DNA of 52,612 bases, taken from Psilocybe azurescens. Its lineage: Eukaryota; Basidiomycota; Agaricomycetes; Agaricales; Agrocybaceae. The notes under the pieces were generated by a model. It was not told where the DNA came from. It saw nothing but the letters and a program-made list of their open reading frames with translations, and did no database searches. How positions within the stretch are numbered: position 1 is the stretch's first letter; each line of letters begins with the position of its first letter. Below, one piece after another: positions 1 to 11,866 of the stretch. Location of the stretch: positions 1-52,612 of the forward strand of contig JAJIRX010000060.1 in assembly GCA_023853785.1 (NCBI GenBank), given 5' to 3'. Position numbers and translations under genes: made by a program.

Positions 1-2646
1 TGCCCGCTCCAGACTGCGAACTTCCGCTTCGCGTGTGTAACGAGTGGCGATATGCAGGAGAGCAGGCTCGGTGATGGTGATGTGCGATGCATCCAAGCCA
101 TTAGCTGTAAGCTGTTTAGGAAGGAGGAAGCGTCGGGCGATGTGGATTTTCTCGTCATATGTGTAACCTAATCAAGTCAGTCAGAAAAAGTAACAGGAAT
201 ATGTGCAGCTGGAAAATTAGATACCCACCGCTTAGCTGTATAACTTCGCAACGATCTAAAAGTGGTGCAGAGATAGTTTCAAGAGAGTTCGCCGTGCAGA
301 TGAACAACACCTGGCTAAGGTCAATTGGAACGTTGATATAATGATCCTGTAGGAGAGGGCATCGTCAGAAAAGAACTGTAAATAGAAGCCTGAAAAAATC
401 TGACATTGAATGTATGGTTCTGTTCAGGGTCTAGCACCTCCAATAAAGCAGCCCCGGGGTCACCATGAAAATTGCTCTGTCCAATCTTATCAATTTCATC
501 TCTAACATTCGCAAAATAGGAATGGTTAGGAGTCAAATATACGGGAAAAATAAGATCACTGACAAAAGTATCACTGGATCGCTTCGTCCAGCCTTTCTCA
601 GAGCTTGAACAATTAAGCCAGGACCACTCGCAACATAAGTTCTACGATGGCCTCTAATTTCAGCCTCGTCTCTGACACCCCCAAGTGAAATACGTTGGAA
701 AGGCCGATTCAAAGCTTTGGCGACAGATTGCCCCAATGAAGTCTTTCCGTACCCGGAGGTCCGACAAATCTAGAAATGAGAGATAAGGAAATGCGCGAAG
801 TATTCAAATCACAAGCAGTAACTTACAAGAGAATCGGTCCCTTGACACTCTTTTACTCCCTCTGAATTTTGGCGCGACAACTGCAGACTTTTCCTGCTTC
901 TGCGCGAGGTCTTTATCAAACACGACTACATCCTTGCTTGTCTCTGCCTTGGCCTTGGCTTCTTCTTGTAAAATAGCTGCCTGTACGATTTTCTGTTCAT
1001 CGGCGGCCTCCTTCTCAGCGTTCAGCTCCTTAAGCCTAACCACGGCCAAATATTCGATGAGCCGTTTCTTAATCTTCTCCAGTCCAAAGTGGTCGGCGTC
1101 AAGTTGCGTACGGGCCGCATTAAGGAACGATTTATCCTTCAGTTGAGGTTGAATTTGTAACTCGGAAGATGTTGAAGCATTGGGGTCGTTTGATGATGTA
1201 TTAGCCGACGAATTTGGCCATGGGACTGAGGTAAGCCATTCAAGCTTGAAAAGAAGGAATATCATAAGTTATTTTGATCGACAATGAAACACACTCCGTG
1301 CTCACGTAAGACCGGATAACCCCATTCTCGACGCTTCCTGCAGGTATCCGTTTAAGTCTTCTCCATTCTCGGACTCCCATCTTACGCTCCTCGGACCCAG
1401 GTTCCATGGCTTCAATTTTCCGCTTCAAGTCCGCCATGTCATCCGCTTCGTGCTGTTCATCGTCGTCCAGCTCGCTCGACCCTCCACTTCCAGTCTCGTT
1501 GGAAGTAGGTGTATTTGGTGGTGTCGGTCCTGTAGAAGTACCATTGGACCTGTGCAACACATGAAGTTCCCGCTGAATAGCAGCAAGCTGTTGGCGAAGG
1601 AAAAACTCTTTTGCTGTTTCGATAAACTTTCATCGACGGCGGTGGCGATCTTCTTGGAGACTTCTGATATGGATGCTTGCTTGAGAAATATTTCGGTTGC
1701 GAGTGTCAACCGGGCTTCTGCGTCGGGAGTACCGAGGATGGCTGCGAGTGTATTTCAAATTAAGTAAGCCAATTCTAAAAATAACTCCATATATTTCATG
1801 TCTCGAAAGAAAGTCATGCGGAGAACATCGCGAAGCAGAAAGAATTCGTTTCGCTGGACCCGAGAAACATTAATTTGAATGGGCCCCGATGAAGATGGCA
1901 AGAACAAGGATTGAACACAAATGCGATGTCGCAAAATATGACTCCCCGAACAGCAACAGATGGGAAAAAGGGCAAGGATTTCAGAAACACATGCTCATGG
2001 GGAATGTAAAGGCAAAAGCAAAGGATACTCAGATAATGGAAGATTTACTCACCCAGTTTGTCGCTATATTCTCCATTGACACTCCCAATGAGAACATCTG
2101 CCATCCATGGAGTCTTCGCATCTGCGATATCGTCCAACATGCTCGCAATTTTATTATATCCCTCCTTTCTTGATTGTTGTACAGAATCTTTTGTAAGCCT
2201 GTCGAGCAATCGTAGTGCGCTCTGCTTGAACTTCTCCACTGCTTCTGGAGTGGGGACTTTCTCGGTAGGCGGATACTCGATGTCATGCGTTGGCATACGC
2301 AGCAGATCATCTCCTGTCAGTTTCTTCTGGGACATATTGATCAGCCTGACTCGTGTGAGGCCATGGAGAGATACGAGATACGGTTGCCGAGGATTCCGAG
2401 CTGGTGGCTTGACCAGTCGGAGAACCCGCGCAGCCGTACCCCACTCTGCCAGAGATGGGTCTGTATTGGGTGATGTTGACGAACTAGTAATCGGAATAGC
2501 AGCAATGATGGGTAAGGCGTCCGATTCTTCGATGAGGGACAGTAGAGTCTCCCTATCTCTTTGGAGACCGGCATTGTGAAACGTGAAGCTGGAAGCAGGA
2601 TGAGCGGGTGTGGTAGTCCCAGTATTGGTAGCTTTGAGGTGGCCAT
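1..2646 (-). CDS. Peroxisomal-type Lon protease, 3' end outside the window
   Basis: ATP-dependent Lon protease that degrades damaged or unassembled matrix proteins. The chosen start is the ATG at 2646, where the N-domain begins at once ([16 protein letters not shown]) with no mitochondrial presequence, which points to the peroxisomal paralogue. In order the sequence shows the N-domain (about 2646-2053), the coiled linker with the Lon signature around QQK/LHVLHR (about 1740-1310), the AAA+ module with Walker A (about 745-760), Walker B LLDEID (about 500-565), the DPEQNHTFN segment and a sensor-2-like [10 protein letters not shown] at the left edge. The Ser-Lys protease domain lies outside the window. 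Introns include a long one (about 2052-1742) and short GT-AG introns before FVGPPG, LDEID and DHYIN. Four single-base losses interrupt the frame, at about 2551-2553, 1606-1612, 851-854 and 747-748 (inside Walker A). All are in short homopolymers and are probably undercalls, but a true pseudogene is not excluded. Confidence 0.9.
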
Positions 2647-2739
2647 TATGAAGATACAAAGAAAGAAAAGAGAAAACGAGATGGAGGATGTGGAAAGAGA
2701 AACAGAGAAGAGATATAACAGGCGCGGTCCCTGAAGACA

Positions 2740-3115
2740 ACGTATTCCGTCCACGTGATATACCCTGTTCAGTCATTCCGGCAATTAACTTGCCTCCGTA
2801 CTGCCGTGTCATAACTTGGTCATAACTATCCTGGCCATACTTCCTCTCTACCTCCGCTAGCAATTGGAATGCCTTATGCCTTCTGGCTTGTCTCTTTCTA
2901 GTCGGAACAGTCAAGAACCTCTAGGGACCATTACATTTAATTTTCATATTATAGTATCTCAACAGTCAACGAGATTCGCTGCGTTGCCTTACGTTGACTC
3001 TTGGTTAACTCCAAAGGTCAGCCTTATTTTTTCAGTGACGTGGAAAGACTTACTGAAGCCAGGGCAAACACGATAGCGGATAGTCATCTCGGCTTTCCAC
3101 CGGTCAGATCATCTG
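2740..3115 (-). other. Unidentified reading frame just upstream of the Lon gene
   Basis: On the minus strand an open stretch (about 2916-2750) reads TVPTRKRQARRHKAFQLL followed by an acidic/basic helix-like part ending QYGGKLIAG. An ATG near 3091 (MTIRYRVCPGFS) is followed by GTAAGT, and a CTAG acceptor at about 2920 would join the two in frame, giving a small basic peptide of about 65 residues before the frame runs on into the Lon leader. I do not recognise the family. It may be a separate small gene, an alternative Lon 5' exon or a relic. Confidence 0.25.
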
Positions 3116-3519
3116 TTCACATCTGCTGGGTATCTCCAATATGTCTGGGTGCGCCACGGTATCCATTCAGAGACAAGGTACAAAAAGTCAAGACATTTCT
3201 TGAAAATTGATGGCACCTCCGTTAGAATGAAGTGTGACGGAAGAAGTGATTCCATCGATGTCGTAAAATTAGCAGCTCATATCTACGTAGTCACAATGCT
3301 GCAGTTCAAGTGGTCGCCGACTCCTACACTGACAAGTATTATAATATATACTTTAAATGATATATGTAATGAAGTACGAAATGTGGACACGACTGTAATA
3401 ATATATACTAATAGTCGTTACTATTCTACAACGGAATTCATTTATTTTTACAAAATTTAAGTGAATCTAAAAATATAAAGTGAGCTCTCGAAGTAAATAG
3501 GTTAGTGGCGAATACGAAG

Positions 3520-5510
3520 TTAACCACCTTTGAGAGAGGGGTTGCTACATAGTACAAATTCATCAAATATGTCTGCGAACAGGAGGAGAAGCAAGCGGCA
3601 TATCCCTGAAATGATCTTCTTGAAGGGAGCGGAATGTATATAAAAACATATCTCCCATATGTTCGTGCACCCTGACGGCGGAAATATATTCACGAATACG
3701 TTTTTGGTCCGCGAGTTCTTGCTGGTTGTTTCCATAATGCAATGCTCCCTCTTATAGCGATCTAAGTGAGCACTTAGATCCAAATTGAACGAATCCAGCT
3801 CATGAACAAGATAATCATGCGATGGCCTCTCCGGGAAGTTCACAATCTGAACAACCATTTGTCTGGCTATATCCCAAAGCACGTCGTGAAGGACATGTGC
3901 CTCGTTCAGATACATCTTGAATGCGACGAGTATTTGGACCATCATATCTGTGGTCAAAATACTCTCAATGCTTGTTGAAACTCGGGGCTAGTAATCCCCA
4001 CTCACCCTCTGGCAGCTTCATGTAATCCGAATTCCCAACGAAGGGGTTGATCCCGAACTCCTTGTCTTTGATACACTGCTCGATGAGAGTTGTATCTCCC
4101 GGTAATCTAGTTTGTGTGCTGGCAGCTGCACCATAATTAGCAATACGAATAAATAGCTCCGTTCGCTGCGGCCACAACGCCTCCTGAAGGTACGGATCCT
4201 TGCTGCTGCTAGCCATGTGGCTCAGCAGAAGAGCACTGTACAAGTCGTCCAAGAGCTCTCCGTCCTGGTGGGTGGCCGCGGATGCCAACATTAACGCCGA
4301 AAAAGACGTAAACCCTGACTTTGCTATGAGCGTCTTCAACGCTTCCACGCTCGTAGAAGGATGAATTCTATGTAACAAGTGATACAACGCATATATCGCG
4401 TCCTGGTTATGCACATAGGTGCTCCCTAGCCACGCCAATCCACGAGGGATATCACAACTCTCCTTGCCGGCCTGGGAGTCCGAAGAGTCTGTAGGTGGAT
4501 TGACGGTCCGCCAGCTCTGCCATTGACCGTCGAATGATGCCCAATCTTCCCAATTTCTGGCATGGAGCATTTCTTCTAGGAACTTCTTCTTCCTTTCTAG
4601 GAAGCCACTATTCCTTTGTGGACGAATAAAATTGATGATCTGCAAGGCGAACCAAAACAAGACGTTCGCGGATACGCGGGCCAAAGGCGACTTATAAGGA
4701 CACTGGCCTTGTCGTTGTAGTGTGTCGCTGCTGATAAAGATGATTTGCAGTGCAGGGAGAAAAATGGTGGCTACCATAAAGAAAAGAACTGCACCAATCA
4801 CAACCGAGTTAATCAGAGTGACTGCTGTATTCAAACTCCACAAGAACTCCAGCAACCCCAGAAGAATAAAAAAGGGATAGTTGGAGGATGATTGGAAGGC
4901 TGGACACAATAGCTGGCACTTTCCAAGACTGGAGTCCGTCCCAGCGCATTTGTCGGATGGCAAAAGCTAATTTGGCGTTAACCCGAGGATCTCGTTGGTA
5001 TTCACGTATCCACTGAAGACATACAGTGCCTATGAGCACAGCACTCAACGCCATCGTCATGCTTAGAAACCAAGCGATATTCATTCTGAGGACAGCTGGT
5101 GATGGTTGGAAATTGTTTGGGGAAGGAGGGAAATGGAGGTTGCTTTCCAACAAGGTACCGTTTGCATACTGGCGAATTATAGTGATGACCATATTGGTAG
5201 TCGCTTTCTGCACCTCGTCTGGGCTTGGTTGGAGCAACTGATATGAAACTACCAGAAAAGCTACCACTGTTGCGGCAAAAGACCGCCCTGGATTACGAAC
5301 ACAGTTCACAATGCAATCATTAGACATCATTAGAATGGAGGGAACTTTGGTTCTCACAAAGATCAAAAGCTTGTCTATTTCTTCTTTCCAAAGATCGCAC
5401 ATTGCTTTGTCGTGATTTTTGGCAAGGACGTAAGCCGTCTCCCAGGAATCGCATCTGGGTTCCGGTATTGGAAACCGAAAGCGGTCGCCGCATTTCAAAG
5501 GGGAGCTATC
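3520..5510 (-). CDS. DUF6535-family membrane protein, frame disrupted twice
   Basis: The family is abundant in Agaricomycetes; its function is unknown. The protein opens with DSSPLKCGDRFRFP after a CAG acceptor at 5511-5513. It then shows the diagnostic DUF6535 order: a soluble helix (WKEEIDKLLIF), a first membrane segment (about 5280-5210, SFAATVVAFLVVSYQLLQP), a second (about 5090-5030, AWFLSMTMALSAVLIGT) with CLQWIREYQRDPR, the RQMRWDGLQSWKVPAIVSSLP motif, and a third and fourth near 4890-4740 (LLGLLEFLWSLNTAV). A soluble C-terminal half follows to 3520. The frame shifts inside a six-T run at about 4871-4876 and again near 3973. Both are of the +1/-2 kind, unlike the single-base losses elsewhere in the window, so real decay is possible. 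No ATG lies in this exon, so upstream exons are needed. Confidence 0.75.
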
Positions 5511-5589
5511 CTGTCAATTTTAACGACAGTTACATTGCGTGCCAATGTATGCAGAGCAGTCAGACACCCACTGGTATAACTATATCTGG

Positions 5590-6173
5590 AACTTGCCCGA
5601 AGTTAATCTCAGACAAAGGGGCGACGTAGGAAGGTAGTCTCGGCTGACATTATCATCACCAGAGTGTAGCTTAGATTTGGGAGAGGGAAAAGGAAAGGCA
5701 GGGGGTGAGAGCGAAGACGACGAAGAGGCGTTAGGAGAGCGGGGTGACGGTAACAAGAATGAACCATGATCCCCTACGATTGTGGGGCTTAATTCCGTAG
5801 AGCTTAACTCTAAGGACAGCGACAACTCTGGGGATCCTTTGCCCTGAGACGGCTATTGTAGAGTGAGCATATGCGTATCTAAAACAATAAGTATATACCA
5901 TACTTTGTCAACTGAAAGGTGTGAGGCAGAGGATCGGGAGCGTGCACGAGTACTGTTCACAATAGGGGCATTGTGAACACGAGTCGAGTCATTCTGGAGA
6001 GGCGACCTTATAACACGCCTAGATTTCTTGACATTAGGCGATCCACTGGTCCGTGAAATTTGAATACTGCACTTATGTGTATCTTGGCAGAGCCATGCGC
6101 CACATTGCTGTACGGCTATAGTAAGACCAACCGAAGCGATAAGAGCGGGCCATATATACGATTCAATTATCAA
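5590..6173 (-). CDS. Possible 5' exons of the DUF6535 gene
   Basis: Two open stretches on the same strand could supply the missing N-terminus. One (about 5847-5590) is Ser/Pro-rich (SPRSPNASSSSSLSPPAF) and starts after an AATAG acceptor. The other (about 6173-5905) contains a hydrophobic helix (WPALIASVGLTIAVQQ) and a basic Ser/Arg-rich tail ending SVDK before a GTATGG donor. Ser/Pro-rich leaders are common in this family, but I could not find a clean donor joining the 5590 exon to the main exon; only a GC donor in the wrong phase is visible. Treat this as a guess from position. Confidence 0.28.
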
Positions 6174-8250
6174 ATAAGCGCCTACAACATTACGCGCCTG
6201 AGTACTTACAGAACGACGCGCTTTTCGGGGTAAAGTATATGACTTGATTCATTAATCAGAGGTTCTCATCGAAGAGTGAAATCATAATATCAATACGTAC
6301 AAAATCTCTGCCCACATGCGACGCTCCTCAGACAAAGTATTGGCCAACTCCTAGCGCACTTTGGTCCTAGCATACAGTATACACTCCGAAAACATAAACA
6401 GTGAGCATGCGTTGCATAGCTTTGAGGCACTGTATGTCGTAAAAATGGGCCTGAATGACAATGACATATAAGATTCAGACACTGCAACGCATAGCTCTGG
6501 ACTTCGGAAGTAAGAAGGAAAAGAAAAGTATTTGAATGCAACTTTCAGGCTCAGTTTGAACCTGCTTGAATCTCAGCTGACATTGAACTTAGTAATCTCT
6601 TCTGTTCGCTGCACTTCCTGTCGTCTACGTCACGGTGTGGTCCCTCAGTTTACTTACTCATTTCCCCTTCAATGTGTCCACCTACCTGAAAACCACTGTG
6701 TCTGCAGCTTCTCAAATCTTCGAAGAAAATAAGGCGACACAATCCATGACCGACTCTCCCAAGCTGCTTAAATACCATGAAGGTCATCCAATATCGCAAC
6801 CCAAGTACAGTTATAATGGGGTCGGTTGACAGCCATATAGCTGCACTGCAGCAAAGGATTCATTGTTATCATTGTTCCCGAATGATTACGAGGCTCCCTG
6901 TACTCGTTAGTGTACTCGCAAACTATCAAACGTCTTATCAATCGCAACTGCGGATGTGACCCTGCATAGCAATTATGTACTGCAGGATAAAACTAGTGAG
7001 TTGTCAACCTTGAGAAAATATCCAATTCCCCAAGAAACACTGTCTACTTTCATCTAATGTCCGAGGTTGACCGACGAGAAATAGGTCAAACCAACGTTAG
7101 TCTCCCTCTTTCCAAAATCGAAACGGCGGCTCCATCGATTGTCTCAAGGTTCAATTTATTTCGGTCTTTTGACACCGGGCTTATCGTACCATGTCATGTT
7201 CTACGGCCATGTTACGGCGGTGATGGTCGTATATGTTTATCTTTTCTCGTTCCGTCAACCCATTTTGTGTAAGCTACACCTATCCATGAACAATTTCAGG
7301 ATATGCGGTCAGGGCATATGTTTACCCCATAGGCATCGAGTTGGTACCTCACTCTGATGGAAAAATGGATGCAGCCTTGGGGATTTATTCATGTCCAACA
7401 ACCCATCAAAAGCCAACAAATATACGTTTCGACTAAGATCGACAACCAATACTTTCTAGCGCTGTAATTGTTCAAGGCCTTCGAGTGACAGTCAATGAAC
7501 CTCGGACAAGTCTGCAAGTGACTTGTCAGAATCAGAATTAAGAGGGGCGATAACACTCACATCAGGGTTAGCGCATTTGAAAACACTATCTTTGCATTGG
7601 TCGATTGTCTCAGCAGCAAACTGTGGCTCTTCCTTGATACTTATCTTGTAACGTGAGACCAACATGGCCAAAATAGCAATTGCCTCCGTCTCAGCGAACC
7701 ATAAAGTTTAGAATTCAACAAACTGATGGAGTTGGCAGGGATCAGATATGCCCACTTTCTCCCCATTCAAAAGTTATTTTATTATCTTTTTTTTAATATA
7801 AAATTACATGCACGAGCGCCTATAACGAAACTAAGAAGGGAGAACTGCCCACAAGTGCGGATATATATTACTCGGGCTGAACAGAATAAATGCGTCGCGG
7901 TTCCAGTCTGATTCCAAGAAACGCGAAGGTTTGAATGTCGTTGGGTCATCCCAATATCAGACTGGAACGATGTGTTATACAATAATTAAATAAGACGTGA
8001 AAGCGACGCACGGTTGAAGTGAAGGCCAGGAGCATTAATAGCCAACCGGGTTCCTTTGGCTATGGGTACCGTTCGTTTTCGCCGTAGATATTGTCTACTG
8101 TAAGTGCTGTATCTTCGGCACTTACTTTGGGGATATACTGACGACCTCGATCTGTCTCAGTGACTGGTGTGTGTTAATATTAAAGATGTCTAACTGGTGG
8201 AAATAAGCGCAGTGTCGCGTAGATAACCCTAAGGTATGTTCATGTGTCAA
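6174..8250. other. Gene-free stretch with two short inverted repeats
   Basis: Only short, compositionally random open frames occur on either strand. Two palindromic structures stand out: a 12-base inverted repeat (TTCCAGTCTGAT and its complement) spanning about 7900-7968, and a perfect 8-base stem (GTAAGTGC / GCACTTAC) with a 10-base loop at 8100-8125. No RNA gene is recognisable around them. Confidence 0.5.
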
Positions 8251-8252
8251 TA

Positions 8253-8519
8253 GGGAGGGTCAGAGTAGACGATTGTTACGGGACGATTCTCATTTCGATT
8301 ACTGGACGATTATGAATATAACTATGAGATAGGGGTGAGTCAATTTTCGCGGAGAAAATGTCAAAAAGGTAGAAATTTTAGGAAATCGTCCGGTAATCGT
8401 CCGAGCAATAATCGTAATCGTGCACGATTATGCGATTCTCGACTTTCTCTCAGAGTGTTCATAATCGAATTCAAAATCGCTTTCAGAATCGTCCGGTAAT
8501 CGTTTACTCTGACCATCCC
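8253..8519. mobile_element. TA-flanked MITE (Tc1/mariner-like, non-autonomous)
   Basis: A 267-base element is bounded by terminal inverted repeats. The left end reads GGGAGGGTCAGAGTAGACGA; the right end, complemented, reads GGGATGGTCAGAGTAAACGA. Two mismatches occur in the first 22 bases, and similarity continues with a small gap to about 37 bases (CGGACGATTCT). A TA dinucleotide flanks both ends (8251-8252 and 8520-8521), the target duplication typical of Tc1/mariner-type elements. The interior has no coding capacity and is full of CGATTA/TAATCG words in both orientations, so it could fold into a long imperfect hairpin. Confidence 0.8.
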
Positions 8520-8521
8520 TA

Positions 8522-10267
8522 TATAACTAGTTGCACGGCAAGCAAGCGGACTTACGCCATAGAATAGGTTGGTTGCAGCATGTCTTCGAACGTCTGAAGG
8601 CAGTAATATATTAGAAAAGGAGAGACTCCGGTTATATAATGACTTGCAGTCTGAGGAATTCGACCATCCGGTAATGTGATATAACTTGTTTTGTCCCTCT
8701 TCGTGAAACGCGAAGGGAATGAAAGCGAAGCAAAGTGCATGGGCAGTTGTCTATTCAAATTTATGTTTAATCTCCTCAACATGAATTAGGTCCAGACATA
8801 CCTCATGTCCAGCGAGGAGATAGAGGAAAATAACTCCTTCGCTTGGAATTGCTCAACATTTCAATTCATAGAAATAGAATCTATATCACTCACCTCCTAG
8901 TTCACTCTCCGTCAGTCGAAATTCTTCTCCATCATCATAGTTGGCGTCCAACAGGCTAGAAAGTAGATGTGACGTTCTACTTTCTCAGATGTCTGTCGCT
9001 CTCTAATCATTTCCGATATGTGAAAGCTATCCGTTTATTGTGAGTTTTATCCAAATTGAAATAGACATAGACACTACTCACATCCAATTCTTCGAAAGAG
9101 ATCTCTACAATTTGCATTTTAGTGGTCCCGTGTCTCAAAATTCAGCCTGGGACAAATAGTTTGAGAAAGATTTCTGTAGACACCGCTATGTGAAGCAAAT
9201 CCTTGAATGACACTCGATGACCAGCCCATCGGCAAAACGGCGCAGACCATACATTGAAATACAAAGTCCTTGTAAGGCAGCTAAGGGCACTAATGCCCAA
9301 AAGGCAATGAATAGTCAAACCTGAAGACTACATTTTGGCAAGGACCTGTAATCATTAACTATTTATAAAACCTTGGTTTACCTTGTAAGGTAGCCTAAAT
9401 ATTGGTTACCTTACATTAGAAAATAAGGATGTCCTGCTATACCGAGGTTGAAAATTTTAAACTGTGGGCCACTCCCCATTCATTGATTTATTTACCTGAA
9501 CGCCATCACATCTCACACTACTCTACACTATGTTATTTAATGATTACTACTTACCGAAATTGAACCATCGACTGCACAAATCCCCACTGATGTCTCACTA
9601 ACTACTATACCAAATCGTCATTCTGAATTTTACGATGTGATTAAATATGTACCGATTTAGTCATCACAAACACTTTTGAGATCATGTACCCTCGAAGGCC
9701 GATATTTGTTGTATACATCACTCCTCTTCTATATTCATGAGCTTTCTTTCTAATGTACAAACCGGCTGTGCATTTTGATTGTAATATACTCTGTTTTCCT
9801 CTTCCAAAGTTCTATGAGCTGTGGGGCCACTGCCAGTCGCACCGGACTGTGGCTCATTGTGATGCTGACTCGCCGTTTCACCCCAAATAGGCTCAATGCT
9901 ACTCAGGATAAGTCCACATTACAAACAACAGAAATAATCACCCTACAATAGATTGAAGTTCTAATGATTAGCATGCCTTACATACAAAGCTCATCCTTAC
10001 GGTATATTACAAGAAATTACAAAGGATGGCCGAAGAATGCTACATGCACAAATGGTCTTCAAAAATATTATCGCCCAGTGTAAGGTTGAGCAAATACTTT
10101 ACTTCGAATTGGATACTGCCTGAAATCTTGCTTAGTTAATTTAAAGTACTGATTTAATTAATGGGCAAGGTAATCTAATGCTAATGATATTGCGACCTTC
10201 CAATGAATAACAAAAGATTCGATCAGCCATATATGGCAAAACATAATCACGTTGTGTTTGACATACC
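8522..10267. other. Gene-free, AT-rich spacer
   Basis: No open frame above about 75 codons and nothing resembling a conserved domain. Small palindromes occur (GGGCACTAATGCCC near 9286 and TACCTTGTAAGGTA near 9380) but no element ends or RNA genes are visible. Confidence 0.5.
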
Positions 10268-11866
10268 TTATATAGGCCACTTTGCAATGTTTTGTTTTAG
10301 CGGTTTTGCCGATGCCGGTGCGTCAACATCGTCATTCCGAGAACTTCTTTTCCAGAACCCTTCAAACACAACCATGAGGTCTAACTGATGTTGTAAAGAT
10401 GCCAATCTTACCAGCAACGATAATAACGGAGAGAGCGATCCAAAAGACAATTGGAACATATCAGAAAAGATTCCACACAATGATCAAGAGAGATAATATT
10501 TTTATCCTTCCAGATCTCGTTGAATACACCATTCATTATTTGAACCGTTTCATCCCAAACGAGCCTATTGTTGCGCTAAATCTAATTAATAAAATACGGT
10601 CGTATTTTAAAGCACGAGAGGTATGAACACACATCTTAGAAAGCAGGAGCTGAAAATTTCCTATATTTTCTTCCATTCTTCTCTTTCTGATGCAAAAATT
10701 TCGGGTCCAAAGAAAGACAAAACTTCGTACAGGAAAACTGGTTTGGGAATCGAGCTCTTGAAGAAGTCATTTCCTTGATTCATGGTCAACCACTGTACGT
10801 ACTACACAATGAAGATAGCTTACTTTGATGGTATCTGCATCCACGACTGTGAGCGTTATGAATGGATGTGGAAAGACAGATACCTGAAAATATCATTGTG
10901 AGCCACGATATACACCAGCGTAAATCGGAACGCGTTTACCACCAAGTTAATGCCCCATTCTTTGAAGCCAATATTGATATGATATTTTATTGTATCGTAC
11001 CATGCGACAGCATAAAAGACTAAACACCACTATGCTTATCTTGAAAGAAGTGATTACCCCTGGTGTTAGGACGCGGGTTCTTGCCAGCAGAACAAAGATA
11101 CCGTACTGAGAGAAGGCCACACGATGGCCAGGAAAATTCCTTGGAGTGAATTATACACATAAGCGCAGGTATAGGTCCCTTTCATAAGTGAGAGCGTACC
11201 CAGTGGCCAGTAATGCACCCCAAAATGCAAGGGTGGTTCTAATGACATAGAGTGCCTCGAAAGTCGAGAGTATCCAGACATGCTGGTAAAGAACTGAAGG
11301 AGTTCATTCATAGCCTCGTAACGAACAGGTATTCTTAAGGTGTTGGTGGGACATTACACACTCCTGGACAGATGGAAAGACCCGGTGACGACTCCTTTGA
11401 CCTGGTATGCAGAACAACTCGAACTTAACTTGAAGCAGAAGGACTCGAAGGAACGACATGATCGTCGACTCCGGCCAGAAACGTCCTTGGCAGATTCCGC
11501 GTGCCGAGTGGACCTGCTATGTGGACTTACAGATCCAGATAGTAGTAATGAATCCTCGAATGGTTACTCATACTTAGTGATACGGTCGAACTTGTCATAA
11601 CCCATTGTGGAGTAGAATGACAAGATGAGACCGAATACCGTAAATCCCAAACATAGAAAACACGCACCCAGCGAACCATACAAAAGGAAGAACAGAGCAC
11701 ACCCGAATCCAGTAAGCTGAACAAGCTTTGATTCGGCAAAACGGCGAGTTACCAAATAAAGAACAAAACGAAATATCATTAAGCGCTTGCGCATCAACAA
11801 TATAGGAAAATTAACAAAAACAGTAACAGTAGGAATGACAGTAAACTGGTCTGTGTACACTAACAA
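10268..11866 (-). pseudogene. Scattered membrane-protein fragments, possibly a decayed multi-pass gene
   Basis: Three minus-strand fragments carry membrane-helix-like peptides. At about 11730-11600 the peptide is FGCALFFLLYGSLGACFLCL, followed by a Ser/Arg-rich loop. At about 11230-11120 it is AYVYNSLQGIFLAIVWPSLS, and at about 10480-10380 it is FSDMFQLSFGSLSPLLSLLV. The NSLQG(I/F)F pattern recalls the last helix of some seven-helix receptors, but stops separate the pieces and I could not connect them with good splice sites. A run of unrelated hydrophobic shadows is also possible. Confidence 0.2.

Noticed and set aside
1..2646. Lon gene as a plain pseudogene
   Set aside because: All four breaks are single-base losses in homopolymers, splice sites are intact and unrelated essential genes show the same kind of loss.
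5853..6173. Independent small membrane protein gene
   Set aside because: The frame has no clear ATG context and fits better as a possible 5' exon of the DUF6535 gene; evidence is weak either way.
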